Below are positions 45,742-56,537 of a stretch of DNA of 64,000 bases, in pieces. A model generated the notes under the pieces. It did no database searches, was not told where the DNA came from, and was given only the letters and a program-made list of their open reading frames with translations. The stretch is from Diploscapter coronatus (taxonomy: Eukaryota; Nematoda; Chromadorea; Rhabditida; Rhabditidae), in assembly GCA_964036155.1 (NCBI GenBank), contig OZ038422.1, positions 21,351,201 through 21,415,200 of the forward strand, given 5' to 3'. Each line of letters opens with the position of its first letter. Position 1 is the stretch's first letter. Made by a program: the position numbers and the translations under genes.

Positions 45742-48700
45742 TCACTTTTTGCCTTTTCTACCACCCCTGGCGCTGGCAGACTTCTTGCTTTTTATCTTGT
45801 TCTTGAACCACTGCTGTCTGTGCACCTCGCTCTTCATTCGGGCAGGCTTCTTCCCCTTTTTGCCTCGCTCCTTCTTCCTGAAATAGAGCATTGCATCATT
45901 CATTGCAACGATGCTATTCTTGGAATTTTCAGCAAGAATTTAGCAAAAATATCTTATTTTGATGATAAATGTCGAGCTATTTATATACGTGTTCATAATC
46001 TCTGAAAACTCGGGTTTAAAATTCAAAGCAGAGTGAAATTCAATGTCATAACTACTTCAAACAGCTGTGAAGAGGGCATCGAATAAAATATTGAGTTTTG
46101 AAGAGGCAAAGAAGAATTAATTTATCCTCTTGCATACATTTTGCTATCATTGAATGCAAATGTGCCTCAAACCTCGAAATCGACAAAGTGATAATAATAA
46201 AAGGATACTCTGCTTTCGGACGGAATAATAAGAAAAAATATTTAGTGTCTATTTATTGTTCATTTACCGATTATTATTCGTTTTCGACTTTTAGTCATAG
46301 GACGAATTCGCAATTACTAATAAGTTTGTCATTCGTTCGTTGTTGATAGATAGTTAGGCAAAATAAAACTAAATCAAATAAAACGAACCCTTCATCTGAC
46401 GAATTTGGACCAGCGATTTCAGCAGCTTTCTCTTCGATGATTTTCATCTTCTTGGCCTTGATTTTGTCGAAAATTTGCAGAGCTCGCTTGTTCTCCTCGG
46501 TAATTTTTCCTTCATTTGGCTCGAACTGAAAATTATTGCTAATCGCTTATGAACTAGTCAAAGAATTTTATAATTCCCAAAAGTTGCAAAATCGATAATC
46601 TCAAGTTCTCTCATTTTACTGTCAATTTAAAAATCCCCGAAAATATCGAATGAGTAATAAAGTTTCAAAAATCATAGAAAAATAACTTGGTATCATTTTG
46701 GAAAAAAAACATTGTTTTTCAGAAGATAAATGATAGTATATCATTAACGAGTATCTAATTGATATTTGCCCACCTTCCGCTTCTTGCCAGTCTTGACATT
46801 CGGTTTCTCTCCCTTGATTGTCTCCTGGAACTTTCCGGCAGAAGCAGTGGCAGCCCTTGCCCTGTCGGCAGCAAACCGCACCTGCTGCTTCGTCTTCTCC
46901 ATCGGATTCACTCCCACTCCAATCAACTTGTCTGTGCTTTCGCCCTGAAACAAAGGAAAAATAATGCAAATATTATAGACAAAATACGAATTTAAGCGTT
47001 TTTTTTATTTTCAGAGTTAATATTTTCAGTAAACCATCGAATGTGACGAATATGCAGTGATGGCTAAATCCTGAACACAAACATGATGCTCAAAATTCGA
47101 TCAATCACCGAGTTCTCGTCAATCTATTTAAATGAGCTTTTACTTTTGCTATTTGATATCTACCATAAGTAGGCTGAATTTAATTTGAATTGAATTAGAA
47201 TCATACTATCTATGATTAGTACCCTATAGGTTAGGTTTGTATCTAAACTTTCGACTGTTACTGGACAAAAGAAAAAATACACTAAAACGAGACATCTGAA
47301 ATCAGTTTTTGTTTGAAACTTCATGTTCAAAAATTTGTACAAGTTTGAATGAAAGCTAAAATCTATTGTTCTTAGTAATAACAACTGATATTAGAGTTAT
47401 AATTCAGATGAGCTTATCTACTCTTCCAATAGTTATATTCAACGCATTTCCCATCTTGACCAATCAACAAACTTATCATTCAAAAGTAAGAATATTTGAT
47501 ATATGAAATGCTATCACCTTTTTGACAGTGCTGTTGAGCTGCCTGGCAATGTTTTTGAGCCTTTGCATTTCGTTCTTGGCCACTCTCTCCTTCTTCGCTT
47601 CAATCCTCTCTTCGAAGAAGTCCTTCATCGGATCTGCAATTAATTATTCCTCTCTCTCTCTCCCGCTTTAATTTCTTCCTCAACCTGCTGCATTCTGTGG
47701 AATCTCGATCACCCAGTCCTTGGTGCTATCGTTGCCTCTTCGGTAGCCGTAAGTCGGCTTCCATTCGCCAGTCAAATCGTCGAACTTCTAAACGATCAGA
47801 ATTTTCTAGTACATAACTTGAATCAATATTTCTTATAATTATTGGTAAGAAAATTACTCTTCTATATGAAAACTGAAAGCAAGAAGTGGTAGAATAGTGT
47901 GAAGAAGATAATATTTCAAAGTAAAACTATCATTCTTCGTCCGAAACTCCCTCGTATTTTAAAAGATCAATAATTTTACGGTTATTACAAGGATACATTG
48001 TTCATAACCGGGGCTATGTGGAAATTTCTGCCCGAGTATATCTCTTTCTCGTTCGCCTAATTCCCTTCTTTTTCTTTTTTTAAACGGAACGGAAATTAGG
48101 TGAGCAAGAAAGAGAGCGCGCACGTTGAGCAGAAAAAGTTACTCTCAGACGAAAATTTTCGCACAGATCTATTTATAACTATCTGACAAATGTAAATTGC
48201 CCACCTTCTTGTCCTTGGTCCTCTTCTTGATTCCCTTAGCCTTTGCATACAATTCCCACTTGGTTGGCTGGCGAGGCTGCGGAATCTGAATTCATTCCAT
48301 TCACTTTCTGACCAATTGGGTGTGATGGCATACGATTTTCTCCCTGGGGAGTCTGTAAGTGGGGGCAGGCAGAATGGCGACGACAGCGTCCTCGACCTGC
48401 TGTCTCTCCAGCTGCCAGATCGCGTTCAACAGCAGCTGAGTGTTATCGCGAGCTCGGTCTTTCAATTCATCACTAAATTTTATGATTTAATTAGATGCAT
48501 TCAGAAAATAGTTGAAATTTGATGGATTGACAGAAGAATAGTAAGCTGATATGAGTTAGTCACTGATAGTTCTTCCATAATTAAGTGGACGCCATGATAG
48601 AATGTGAGCAATGAATCAATGCATGTCTTCAAAATGAACAAGCTGTCGACCTGTCAGAAGTGACGGGCTGCCTGTCGATGAGCAGCAAATTGCCTACATC

Positions 48701-48760
48701 CACCATCGGATCCACATCCTTCTGCACTTCTGTCGACGGGAAATGGCCGATCAGATCCAT
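45742..48760 (-). CDS. RRS1: Ribosome biogenesis regulatory protein RRS1
   Basis: Nucleolar factor of large-subunit assembly, recruited with RPF2 and the 5S RNP. Eight exons (minus), all in phase: 48760-48651, 48472-48334, 48285-48205, 47787-47685, 47633-47518, 46944-46774, 46525-46389, 45877-45742; 330 residues (human 365). Family landmarks in order: VDVGNLLLIDRQP (residues about 22-34); ARDNTQLLLNAIWQLE...AILPAPTYRLPREK, which matches the human ARDN.QLL.NALW....ARLPAPTTRLPREK; PQPRQPTKWELYAKAKGIKK; GEWKPTYGYRRGND.TKDWVIEIP; DPMKDFFEERIEAKKERVAKNE; and FQETIKGEKPNVKTGKKRK. It ends in a Lys/Arg-rich tail. The ATG directly follows TTTTGCAG, fitting a trans-spliced 5' end. Its start is 434 bases downstream of the nucleolin-like stop codon. 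Confidence 0.92.
48040..48115. repeat. Foldback repeat in an RRS1 intron
   Basis: TCTCTTTCTCGTTCGCCTAA and the reverse complement TCTCTTTCTTGCTCACCTAA face each other across about 26 T-rich bases. It may be the core of a larger eroded element. Confidence 0.55.
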
Positions 48761-49194
48761 CTGCAAAGCAGGAATATTCGACTACACTTCAAATGACTAT
48801 TTCAAATATCAGCTGAAAAGGTAATTTTAAACCTTTTTCTTGTGAAAAATGATCTACCTAATTCAACATAGACTTTTATTGGTTTCAACAAAATTGATAA
48901 CGGATTTTTAGAGAATTTCAAAAAAAAAAATCAACAAGAATGTTCAACTAGCAACAAAGAGACTAACCTTTCCAGATATCAAATGATAAAATATTTAAAG
49001 AAACAGGGAATAATTGAAAAAATACTACAGAGATTTTTAAAATTTGAATAAAAGTAAAACGGTTAAAACGTGAAAAAGAAAACGAATAAAATAAAATATG
49101 GTCAACAAATAAAGGAATAATGAAATTCAACAACAACAAATAAAATTTGAAGAAATAATTGTGAAAGAGCGGCACTTGCAATCCTTCCGACTTT

Positions 49195-52100
49195 CTAATC
49201 CGACTCCTCTTCCTCATCCTCATCGTCCTGAAAATGTATCGATTTAGCCACATTCTGTTAAAATTTCACCATTTCTTCATATATGGTTTAATTTCCCAGC
49301 TAAAATTAAAACTGTCTCATTCATGAAGAAAAAATTGGCATCTTCTAGTTTACTGAAAAATAGAGTAACTCTCTAATATAAATTCGAGTTAGACGTGAAA
49401 TTTTAGTTGGATTATGGCAGTTCGTAAAATAGTAATATTTTTAATCATATGCTAATTCTTTCCTATCTCACTCTCGTTCTCTTTTATTAGCTATGCTTAT
49501 TACCTTATGGACTTGACAAATTGTCGTGATTACTGTTTTCGACAATTGTTTTAAACTACGATTGAGGGAAAGTATTTATAATGTTTCAATCCAATTTGCC
49601 TTACCTCATCATCGTCATCATCTTCCTCCTCTTCATCGTCGCTCTCCTCTTCACCCGACTCCTCATCTCCAGCGCCCACTTCCATTTTCGTTGCCTTCAA
49701 ATTGCCAGCTTTCGCCTTAGGCTTCATTTCAGGGACCTGAAAATTATTAAATTTGCAAAAGTAGTTGGTATTATTGCTTGGAAAGAAATGATCTCCCCAG
49801 TTTTTCTATAGCCGACAAGGTGAAGAAAAAGTACGACAAGCAAGGTTTTCCACTAATGACGCCAACAAGCTTTGCTGATATTTTGTATGCATTTTACTGT
49901 CTTCATGATACAATACAAATTAGAATTTCTCAAATTATCTTACTCCTAAACCTAAGCAGGGTTTAAGCCAGAAATTTCTGCCAAAATCATTTTTCGTACC
50001 CCCTTGTGTAGCAACTTTCTATAGAAAGATCTCGATTTCCGTACCCCTCCCCTATAATTTTCCGTTCTGGCCGAAAGTCGGCGTAGGTTTTCTTACCTCT
50101 TCAATCTCCTCGCCACTGCTCTCAATCTCGTCCGAGTCCATCTCCTCGTCCTCTTCACTTTCATCCGACGGTTCTCCCTTCTTCAGGCCTTTCTGCAGTT
50201 TCGCGGCAGCGGCAGGACTCTAAAATTTTCAATCATTATCCTGCTGCGTAATTTTTCTCCAAACAAGTGCAATTGAATTGCATAGCAAACGAGCTCAGTA
50301 AGGCTAATATTGTCCTTTCAGTGGAATTGTCTTCCTCCAAAGGTGTCCTAAGTTTGTCATCACAGCTCGTCGGCACTAACTCACAACCACTGCACCATGT
50401 GACCATGTGAATGGGCAGAGGTGTATGTGACATAAGAGGCGAGCTGACCTGTTTGGACTGGGCCTGTGACTTCTCCTTCTGAGCGGATTGAGCCTGTTTT
50501 GCCTTGTCAGTGGCTGGAGTAGCTGCCGTCTTGTCCTTCTTGTCATTGGCTGCATTTGCCCGAATTCGTGCATAGTACACAGCGACAGGTCTGTTGTTGA
50601 TCTTCAGATTGCGCGACTTGTCGAACGCCTTCTTGGCCTCCTCCTCGCTGCCGAAGTGCAAAATCGCCATACTGCAAGTTATCTTTCATAAATCGAGTTA
50701 AATTTAGTTCTTCCTCGTGTTTCTAGAGTAAAATGAATTTTTTTGAATTTCAGCAAAATCGAGAATAAAAATTTACACGAGACATCAATCTCAATTTGTA
50801 TGTCTTTCATACAAGGGAACAATGTGTAATTAAGAAAGAGTTTGAACTGACTTCTTAGCAGGCTTGAGTCTGATTTCAGTGGCAGCAGGGAAAGTCTTCA
50901 CCATGTCTGCCTGAGTGGTTTCTTTGGTCAGCGACGTGACAACCAATTCGAGGGGGTGAATCGGGTCTTTGTTCCTACTGTCTGAAATATGCAAACATCC
51001 AATCACATTCGAGAAATTCTAACTAAAATAGTATGAGATTTCTACCTAGTATGAATTCAAATTTTAAGGGAGCGTGCATACTGAAAAATCAACAACGGAA
51101 ATTCCGACCGTTTTGCACAAATTTTAAACTAATAGAAGAAGGCAAACCGATCGTCATTCAAAATCTTCACTTTATATTTTTGCGAAACAAGTCTAAATTT
51201 TCGTCTTTGAAATATAAACGTCTCCGAGAAATAATATTTTTTTTTAAACTTGAATATCCAGCGCGTCTCATTAATTTAATTATCAAGCCAATTCCATTCA
51301 ACTCACCAAATCTCTCAGATCCACCCTTGAATTTCGACTTAGAGCCAACGTAGTCAATCACCAAGTTGCTGTGGAAGAGTTTCATTAGGCTTGCATCCTT
51401 AGTTTTACCCGTCAGTTTTCTCGATAAATTTGCATAGGCCTGAATAAAAGATATAATTGATTGACAATGTAAATTATTTGGAAGCTTTTTGTATAGATCA
51501 TTCACTACATACAATTAGAGTAGTTTCGAGTTTCTCAGGTAATGCCAACAGTTCAAATAAGCTGCTCGATGAGCTTATAACTCGAAATATTCACGAAGCC
51601 TATTCAAAGCCATCTCCTCCTAATTCTATACCATAAGAATTGATGATGTCATGGATGGGATGGAGTCATACAAATGCATGCATTTTACAAAACCGTGAGT
51701 GAATGACCTTGTCGCAGGCAGCTGAAGAGGAGAAGATGAGGTAGGCAAAGACATTTCGGCCGCGACGACGAAGCGAGACGATGCCTGGCTCGAGGGCCAT
51801 CAGTTCGCTGTCCTGAAAAAGATAATACTGCATCAAATTTATGGGGAGTTCGGATAATTCAACGTAAATATGCATCTTTGTGGTATAATGTCTCCACAAA
51901 TAGATTAGATTACAAAATACCGTCTCATTTATGTCCCTCTGGTGGACGATCACTGCGTACCAAAGCAATAGCATTTATGTCTAAAAATACTTTAGTTGAA
52001 CAGTTTTGATGCGCAGTGACATACACCCTGTATCTCTTGAGCATTTAAAGTACTGAAATAGGTGAGGGGTTGCGAATGATGAGTGTTACTATCCTCCTTT

Positions 52101-55100
52101 CGAAATGAGACGTTTTTATGAAGAATGACAAACCTTGGCAGAGCGAAGAATCCCTTTGAGGAAGAGAGTCGTGTTTTCAGTTTCCTGATGACGTTGCTTC
52201 TCCTCGGCCTGGATCGCCGTCTCATCAAGCTGAAATTGGAAGATTGCATCTCGTTTAGGGATGTCATTCCTTCAGTTGTTAGTTAGATTAGAAACATTCA
52301 TTGTTTCCTATTTTATTTTCTAAAGCATTTCAAAAGTTGCAGGACAGTCGATTTTAACTAATGATGTTCTGATAATTTCTGGTTTGTCAGACCTATGATG
52401 CATTTTGATTCGGGACTCGAAGCGTTGAGAAATGAAGTTGCACGAACGTTATGAACACAATCCACCTGGATCGAATCTTTACCTACCTTGATTTTCTTCC
52501 CAGCTGTCGACGGCTCTTCGTTCACTTTTCTCTTCACTCCCGCATTCAAATCAGCCTTCTGCAACTGGATTATCTTTGAATCTGTTCTCATCAAATCTCC
52601 CAACCTTGACAGAGATGTTCTCCTTGCCGACTTCCTGTGCAGCCTTGGCCTTGGGGGTGGCAGCAACCGCCTGCTGCTTCTTGTCCTTCTCTTTTCCACT
52701 CACTGCAGCTGCAGCAGTTGCCTTCTTCTGAACGGGCTTCACTTCTTCTTCTTCCTCATCTTCTTCCTGGAATTAAATACAATTATTCAGAACTGCGTAA
52801 TGTAAAATTGAACATAATATGAAATGGTTTGATTCGTAAAAAATTTCTTCCATGGGAATAACCATCAAATCAAGGTGAAAACCAATCAAATTGAAAATTT
52901 TAACTGTTTAATTGAATGTCGTTGAGAGTTCATGTATTTTTCTGGTGATCAATGTCACATAAGCCTACCTCATCCTCGTCAGAATCGTCGCCTTCCTCTC
53001 CGCTTTCGTCTTCCAGTTCTTCCTCTTCATCTGAAATATCAACAAATTTTGAAATGTAAAGGTAAAGGAGTTTTTTCATCTAACATCAATTTTGAGAAGA
53101 TTACGCTTAGAGTAAACATGAAATCGAGATCAATTTACGTCTTTCTTCAGAATTTTATATGGCATTCAAATTTATAAGACATTCTTGTTTCACCGCTTCA
53201 CTCACCTTCTCCAGATTCCTCTTCATCCATTTCCTCATCCTCTCCACTCTCCTCTTCATCGTCCTCATCTTCGTCAGATTCAAAGTTGAGTTGAGGCTTT
53301 GCAGCAGACTTCGCTGCTTCAGGAGTCTTCCCCTTCGCCTTTGCGTCTTTGCTCGGATGAGGAGTCGCAGGAGTCTTCGTGTTCTGAACAAATATAATAC
53401 ATTACAAGGTCTGATATTCTTTAATGGATTTTCAAGTTCATTTGTGAACAGATTTGAGACTTTTCCATCGCAAAAATTCGTCGTCATCTCTTTCCATTAT
53501 TAAGGACAGTAATTGCAAAGTTGGCTGGAATAATTCACCGCATAAGGGATACTTGCGGTGGAAAGGTCACAAGTTTGTTCGTGAAAGATATTTGAACCAG
53601 CAGACACACATTCATTTGTATAAGAATGTTTTTGCAAAAAATATTATCTTTTGAATTTGAATAAAGACATCTTTTGCAAGTTGTATTTTTCAACTTATTG
53701 ATCAGGGTTATAAATAAAATGGCTCAAATTCAAGCATTTCAGCTATAAAAAACAAGGTTCGATTTTCAAAACTTCGAAATCAAGGAAAATTTTTAAAATA
53801 TTTTCAGGCTCTAAAGTTTGGTCGAAGATAAAGGTTTGCTCATTCTTGATTACGTTAACAAATTCACTCGGCAACTCACAGCATTGACGGGAGTGGCAGC
53901 CTTACTGACATCGACCTTCTTCGTCGAGTTGACTGCTTTGCTCTCTGCGCTCTTCAAGGCGCTCTTCAGCTGCACCTTTCCTGGAGTCTTCTGAAATTCA
54001 TTCAATCATTTTCTTCTCGAACGAAAATTTTACTTCCTTTGAAAGAATTTGGCAAAATTTGAATCAATTATGATTGACAATGAAAGCGTTTTTGCAAAAG
54101 ACGAGTCTATCAAAAGAGAACTCTAAAGCGATCATTATCTAAAAATAAGCTAGATTTGAGCTGAACATCAGTATTCGAAATTCAACCTTTCCTGAACCTT
54201 GTCCATTCACCAATTTTGGAATAGCTTTCATAGGAAGGGAATCTATTTTCAAAACTAACCATTTCAGGCTCATTGTCCTCCTCGTCCTCCTGCTCATCAC
54301 TGTCCTCCGATTCATCCTCATCGCCTTCCGACTCTTCTTCATCTGCAATCGAGCCAATCATTGTTGTCATGTAAGACTGATTGAATGCTTGCCTCCTCCG
54401 GACTCGTCGTCCACCTCCTCCTCCTCCTCCATGTCCTCATCGTTAACGTCGAGTTCCTCATCCGAGCCAGACTCGTCTTCCTCCTCATTTCCATTCAGCT
54501 CATTCTTGGGTCCTCCTTTCCCAGTAAGTGGAGTGTTGGGCAGCGACTTGGACTTGCCTCCCTTCTTGGGCACCTCGTCCTCTTCCATCTCGTCGTCGTC
54601 GTCCTCGTCGCCGAATTTCCTTGGCTTCCTCTCGGACTGGAATTTGTCCCTGTTCTGGAAGTTGCCTCGGCCTCTGGGAGTGAAGCTATTGCCCCTGTTG
54701 CCGCTGAATCCTCGTCCTCCCCCCCTTCCGCGATCGCTCCCGAATCCTCCTCTGCCACGGCTCATCACTCTGCCACCTCTGAAACTCGACAGTTTTGAAC
54801 CAATAAAAGCAATGATTAGACGTAGTTACTGATTCACAAGTTGACGACTTTTCGTGGTGTATCCACCGCTATGAGCTACGAAGATCTTGAGTTGGAAAAA
54901 ACAACGTTCACTTCGCTTCTGCTTCATGCCTAGTGATCGCTAGATTTTCGCAATAAAAATGAAATTGTAGATCAAGTGAGAATCGGTGAAAACCTATCGG
55001 GCATAAATTATACTAGTTGAGAAGCGGCGCGTTTTCAAACAGATGAATGAGCAGCTCCTCACTCGTAAATAAGCGCGCATAATAAAGAGAATAACTGAGA

Positions 55101-55824
55101 ATCAAGAGAGTTGATCGATAACATTTCTAGCCATGAGCTCTTCGTGTTTCACTCAAGCAGTGTGCAAATTCTGCACTTTCCCTGCTTGCTTGTGTAAAGG
55201 CAGAGATGAAATTGAAATTTGAAAATCCAATGTTTGGAATTCCACTTCGGCTCTTTTTGTTCATCCTTCATTCATGTTTTCGCATTTCTATTTCAAAATC
55301 AGCGCGAGGAGATTCAGAAACAAAAGGCTATGATGAAGTTTGGAGAACTCCTCTCCATGATGTTTGAAACCACTTGGCAGGAAATAGTTTCGAAAATGAA
55401 CAGCGTCCAAAATGTTCGTAAATCAAATCATTTTTCGATCAATCAAGTCTACAAGTAGCGTCGCAATCGTATCCGAGAATTTGAGCGTCATTCAACTTCT
55501 GAACAACCCACCTGAATCCTCCTCTATCGAACCCTCCTCTCTGGCCGCCTCTGGGGCTGAAGTTGCCGCCTCTGGGACTGAAGTGTCCGCCTCCTCCTCG
55601 AGGGCTGAACTTGCCGTCTCCCCGACTGCCGCCGCGCGGAGTCCACCCTCCTCTGCCGCGTCCGGACATGTCGCCTCGGCCTCGGAATCCACCTGCAATC
55701 ACATTCGGTCAATCAACTCTCCCAAAATCGTCCAATTCCAACCAGGAGATCGGCCTCTGTCTCCGCCACGGAAATTGCCGCGCGCAGGCGAGTGACCCCT
55801 GAATCCGCCTCTTTCCTGACCCAT
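49195..55824 (-). CDS. Nucleolin-like RNA-binding protein: N-terminal RGG, acidic tracts, two RRMs
   Basis: Probable nucleolar protein acting in rRNA transcription and processing. Seventeen exons (minus), phases consistent: 55824-55743, 55692-55512, 54778-54393, 54342-54260, 53990-53880, 53383-53206, 53030-52969, 52766-52605, 52558-52487, 52229-52134, 51812-51708, 51439-51307, 50981-50852, 50671-50449, 50219-50097, 49736-49605, 49227-49195; 763 residues. Residues 1-135 are RGG/FSPRGG repeats. Residues about 140-430 alternate Asp/Glu/Ser tracts with basic KTPGK, NTKTPATP and KKIK segments, as in nucleolin. RRM1 (about 455-525) starts TTLFLKGI and carries RNVFAYLIF. RRM2 (about 560-640) runs from HPLELVVTSLTK through MAILHFGSEEEAKKAF to RPVAVYYAR. 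The C terminus is acidic. Vertebrate nucleolin has four RRMs and the RGG box at the C terminus, so the domain order differs. One intron has a GC donor. The start is 20 bases after an ATTCAG acceptor. Confidence 0.85.
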
Positions 55825-56047
55825 CGTCGAGTTGCAGCGAGGCCCTGAATATTCGGATATCGTCAAAAATTAAAATAGAAGCGCGAAAACAATGAAATTC
55901 GAAACGATTTTCAAATTTAGGCTCGCACATCCCACTATCCGTACAACGACTGCGAATGTTTACAGCGTACTCTGTGTTTAGGCGCGTAGTTAAAACTGAG
56001 TCAAAGTGAGGGCGAACGGAAGGAAAGGTTTTTTTGACAGGTATTGG
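55825..56047. promoter_or_regulatory. Bidirectional promoter region between nucleolin-like and glutaredoxin-like genes
   Basis: The divergent start codons are 223 bases apart. On the minus side an ATTCAG acceptor at about 55845-55850 gives the nucleolin-like mRNA a 20-base leader. No canonical core promoter element is recognisable. Confidence 0.4.
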
Positions 56048-56537
56048 ATGCGCGCACTTGCCTACTTGCCTCGTCTGCTGCGCAACTGCTCCACTTCGTC
56101 CTCGTCCTGCCCGACCCCACTCCACCTCGTGCTCTACACGGCCAGTGCCTGCAGTCTGTGTGGCCGCTTCAAAGCAGACCTCAGTCGATTCCTGCAGCAA
56201 CCCGAACGCACCCACATTTCCATTCAAGAAGTCGATATTTCGACTGCACCGAGGGAAACTTTCGAGGTAGAATTTTAAACCAGTTGCAAAGTCCGAACTG
56301 CTTCCTTATTACCAACATTTTTATCAGATTCCAAACCTTCAAAGAGCTTTCTCCGACCTCTCAAAATTTTCAAAGCAATTTGGACTGTAAGGAGAAAGGC
56401 AATTGCTTCGTCAATTTCAGAAGCACCAGTACGACATCCCGGTATTGTGCAGAGACGAGGAAATCCTGCTGAAGCACCGCTTCGTCGGCAGCCGCATGAC
56501 CAAGATCCTCGAGGAATGGGAAGCAGAACGGGCGTGA
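56048..56537 (+). CDS. Glutaredoxin-like protein (DUF836 / C5orf63-YDR286C type)
   Basis: Thioredoxin-fold protein of the glutaredoxin-like DUF836 family; a redox role is likely but the substrate is unknown. Two exons: 56048-56266 and 56421-56537; 111 residues, in the usual size range of the family. Residues 1-20 are basic, Leu- and Ser-rich, resembling a mitochondrial targeting peptide. Residues 25-40 read LHLVLYTASACSLCGR, with the redox-active C35-x-x-C38 at the start of helix 1. YDIPVLCRDEEILLKHRF carries the conserved cis-proline region (IPV), and GSRMTKILEEWEAERA ends the fold. Its 3' end overlaps the taspase reading frame by 22 bases, and the 56553 donor lies only 15 bases beyond its stop codon. 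It starts divergently from the nucleolin-like gene. Confidence 0.85.

Noticed and set aside
54385..54832. Ser/Pro- and Leu/Val-rich plus-strand frames of 137-147 residues
   Set aside because: These are antisense shadows of the RGG and acidic exon of the nucleolin-like gene.
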